Assembly (NCBI GenBank): GCA_938036745.1
Contig: CALHWG010000020.1
Coordinates: 1-13,154 of the forward strand
Origin: an uncultured bacterium
GTDB lineage: Bacteria > Patescibacteriota > Saccharimonadia > Saccharimonadales > Saccharimonadaceae
Direction: 5' to 3'
DNA length: 13,154 bases
Positions 11,889-13,154 of this stretch are shown in pieces. Both the position numbers and the translations under genes were made by a program. The notes under the pieces were generated by a model. That model was not told where the DNA came from and did not search any database. It worked only from the letters and a program-made list of their open reading frames with translations. Every line of letters begins with the position of its first letter. The stretch's first letter is position 1.

Positions 11889-13154
11889 ATGACATTATTA
11901 ACCAATGATATTCAGGATAGGCTTGCGAAAATCCTTGTTGAAGAGGGTCTTATTCAAGAATCAAAAATTGAGTTGGCTATAAAAGAGGCTGGTTTGAATA
12001 ATCAGTCTCTAATGTCTTATATGATTGAGCATAAGTTTCTTGATAATGAAATTCTTATTCACGCGACAGCTCATGTTTCGGGGATTCCCTATGTCAATCT
12101 TGAAAATACTACCATTCCGCAAGAGACTCTTGATTTAATTTCAGTTGATATTGCTGAACGAAATATGGCGGTTCCAATTGCTGAAGTTCAGGGGCGAATT
12201 GCTGTTGCAATGCTTGATGCCACGAACATTCAAGCCGTTGACTATCTTTCTAGTCTGATTCAGCGCCCTCTAAAAGTATTTATGGCGAGCCAAAAATCAA
12301 TTAGGCATATTTTAGATCAATATAAAACTGATCTTTCTGGTGTTGATGCTCTGGCCGAAAATGTTGATGCGCAAACTCAGGCGGAAGCAGAATCGAAACG
12401 TCAGGTTCAAACAATCGTGCAGGACTCACCGATTTCGAAAGCTTTGAATACAATTTTGGAATATGCTGTTCGCGCAAAAGCATCCGATATTCACATTGAA
12501 CCGCTTGAAAAATCTTTGAAAATTCGCTGTCGAATAGACGGTGTTCTTCGAGAAATTATGAATTTACCAAAGAGTATTGAGCCGGCTTTAATTTCACGTA
12601 TTAAGATTCTCTCAAGCTTAAAGATCGATGAGCACCGCGTGCCACAAGATGGTCAGTTTGCCGTTGCTGTTGGAGATAAAGAAGTCGACCTTCGTATCGC
12701 TATTTCGCCAGTTGTTTGGGGTGAGCAAGTCGTGATTCGTTTGCTTGATAAAACGGGTAATTCTTTTAATCTTGAAGAAATGGGATATGCTGGGCGAGCT
12801 CTTCGAACAATTCGAAAGGGGATTGCTGCTCCGAATGGAATGGTTTTAACATCTGGTCCAACTGGTTCTGGTAAATCAACATCGCTTTATGCATTGATTA
12901 AAGAGATTAAAGATGATTCGGTAAACATTATTACTCTCGAAGACCCTGTTGAATACAAGATGGACGGTGTAAATCAGATTCAAGTTAATGCTGAAGTTGG
13001 ACTAACTTTTGCAGCGGGATTGCGTTCTATTTTGCGTCTTGACCCTGATATTGTGATGGTTGGTGAGATCCGTGACGGTGAAACTGCCAACCTCGGCGTG
13101 CAGGCGGCGCTGACTGGGCATTTGGTGTTCTCAACCCTCCACACCAATAACGCA
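11889..13154 (+). CDS. pilB: Type IV pilus extension ATPase PilB (3'-truncated)
   Basis: The frame from ATG 11889 stays open to the window end (422 codons), so the gene is cut off. PilB is the cytoplasmic hexameric ATPase that powers pilin polymerisation. Visible in order: an N-terminal MshEN/T2SSE_N domain (about 1-150), a charged linker (about 150-178), the PAS-like N2 domain with ASDIHIEP and RIDGVLRE arginines, Walker A GPTGSGKST (323-331), the Asp box ITLEDPVEY (Glu351, Asp352), Walker B LDPDIVMVGEIRD (Asp387, Glu393), and the His box TGHLVFSTLHTN (His411, His418). The tetracysteine zinc site, expected further on, is outside the window. PilT lacks the long N-terminal domain, so extension ATPase is the better call; GspE is an alternative excluded by the pilMNO context. 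AAGGA (11879-11883) precedes the ATG, 27 bases after the upstream stop. Confidence 0.95.
   Translation, partial: MTLLTNDIQDRLAKILVEEGLIQESKIELAIKEAGLNNQSLMSYMIEHKFLDNEILIHATAHVSGIPYVNLENTTIPQETLDLISVDIAERNMAVPIAEVQGRIAVAMLDATNIQAVDYLSSLIQRPLKVFMASQKSIRHILDQYKTDLSGVDALAENVDAQTQAEAESKRQVQTIVQDSPISKALNTILEYAVRAKASDIHIEPLEKSLKIRCRIDGVLREIMNLPKSIEPALISRIKILSSLKIDEHRVPQDGQFAVAVGDKEVDLRIAISPVVWGEQVVIRLLDKTGNSFNLEEMGYAGRALRTIRKGIAAPNGMVLTSGPTGSGKSTSLYALIKEIKDDSVNIITLEDPVEYKMDGVNQIQVNAEVGLTFAAGLRSILRLDPDIVMVGEIRDGETANLGVQAALTGHLVFSTLHTNNA

Overview
The window is low-GC, densely packed bacterial DNA, most likely from a small-genome Candidatus Saccharibacteria (TM7) or related Patescibacteria (CPR) lineage. 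The reasons are the chaining of genes through 1-base TAATG/TGATG overlaps, a pilMNO-X-pilB type IV pilus block next to ychF, mutM followed directly by holA, and heavy use of CGA and CGT for arginine. TGA ends mutM and no reading frame needs TGA read through, so recoding lineages such as Gracilibacteria and Absconditabacteria are unlikely. The lineage call is inference from gene content; no database search was possible.

Layout. (1) 1-2789, plus strand: the 3' part of an unrecognised, probably exported protein, a very small HAD-family hydrolase, mutM (8-oxoguanine repair) and holA (clamp-loader delta), all overlapping and probably one transcript. (2) 2816-5119: an extended -10 promoter, then ftsK split between two frames (four membrane segments, then the DNA-translocase motor), closed by a hairpin terminator. 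(3) 5187-6311: a good promoter, a leader hairpin, and the rpsF-ssb-rpsR operon with its terminator. (4) 6332-6946: efp with its terminator. (5) 6997-7781: tlyA as an isolated unit with its own promoter, an apparently leaderless GTG start and terminators on both sides; its arginine and isoleucine codon use differs sharply from its neighbours. (6) 7785-8861, minus strand: ychF. (7) 8885-13154: a divergent promoter region containing a 14-bp inverted repeat, then pilM, pilN, pilO, a 72-residue one-helix protein and pilB, which runs off the window end.

How the genes work together. The right-hand block encodes the cytoplasmic/inner platform of a type IV pilus: actin-like PilM docks on the N-terminal INLLP motif of PilN, PilN pairs with PilO, and PilB is the extension ATPase. 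The middle is translation and replication housekeeping (S6, S18, SSB, EF-P, TlyA, YchF), and the left is DNA repair, replication and chromosome segregation.

I found no wholly new multi-gene system. The points most worth a second look are the frame-split ftsK, the strong excess of the palindrome TTCGAA across the window (about 43 copies by eye, roughly nine times the composition expectation), promoters placed so close to start codons that several mRNAs should be leaderless, the foreign-looking codon use of tlyA, the arginine-tipped EF-P loop, and the uncharacterised small membrane protein inside the pilus operon. No tRNA, rRNA, CRISPR array, insertion sequence or replication origin is visible.
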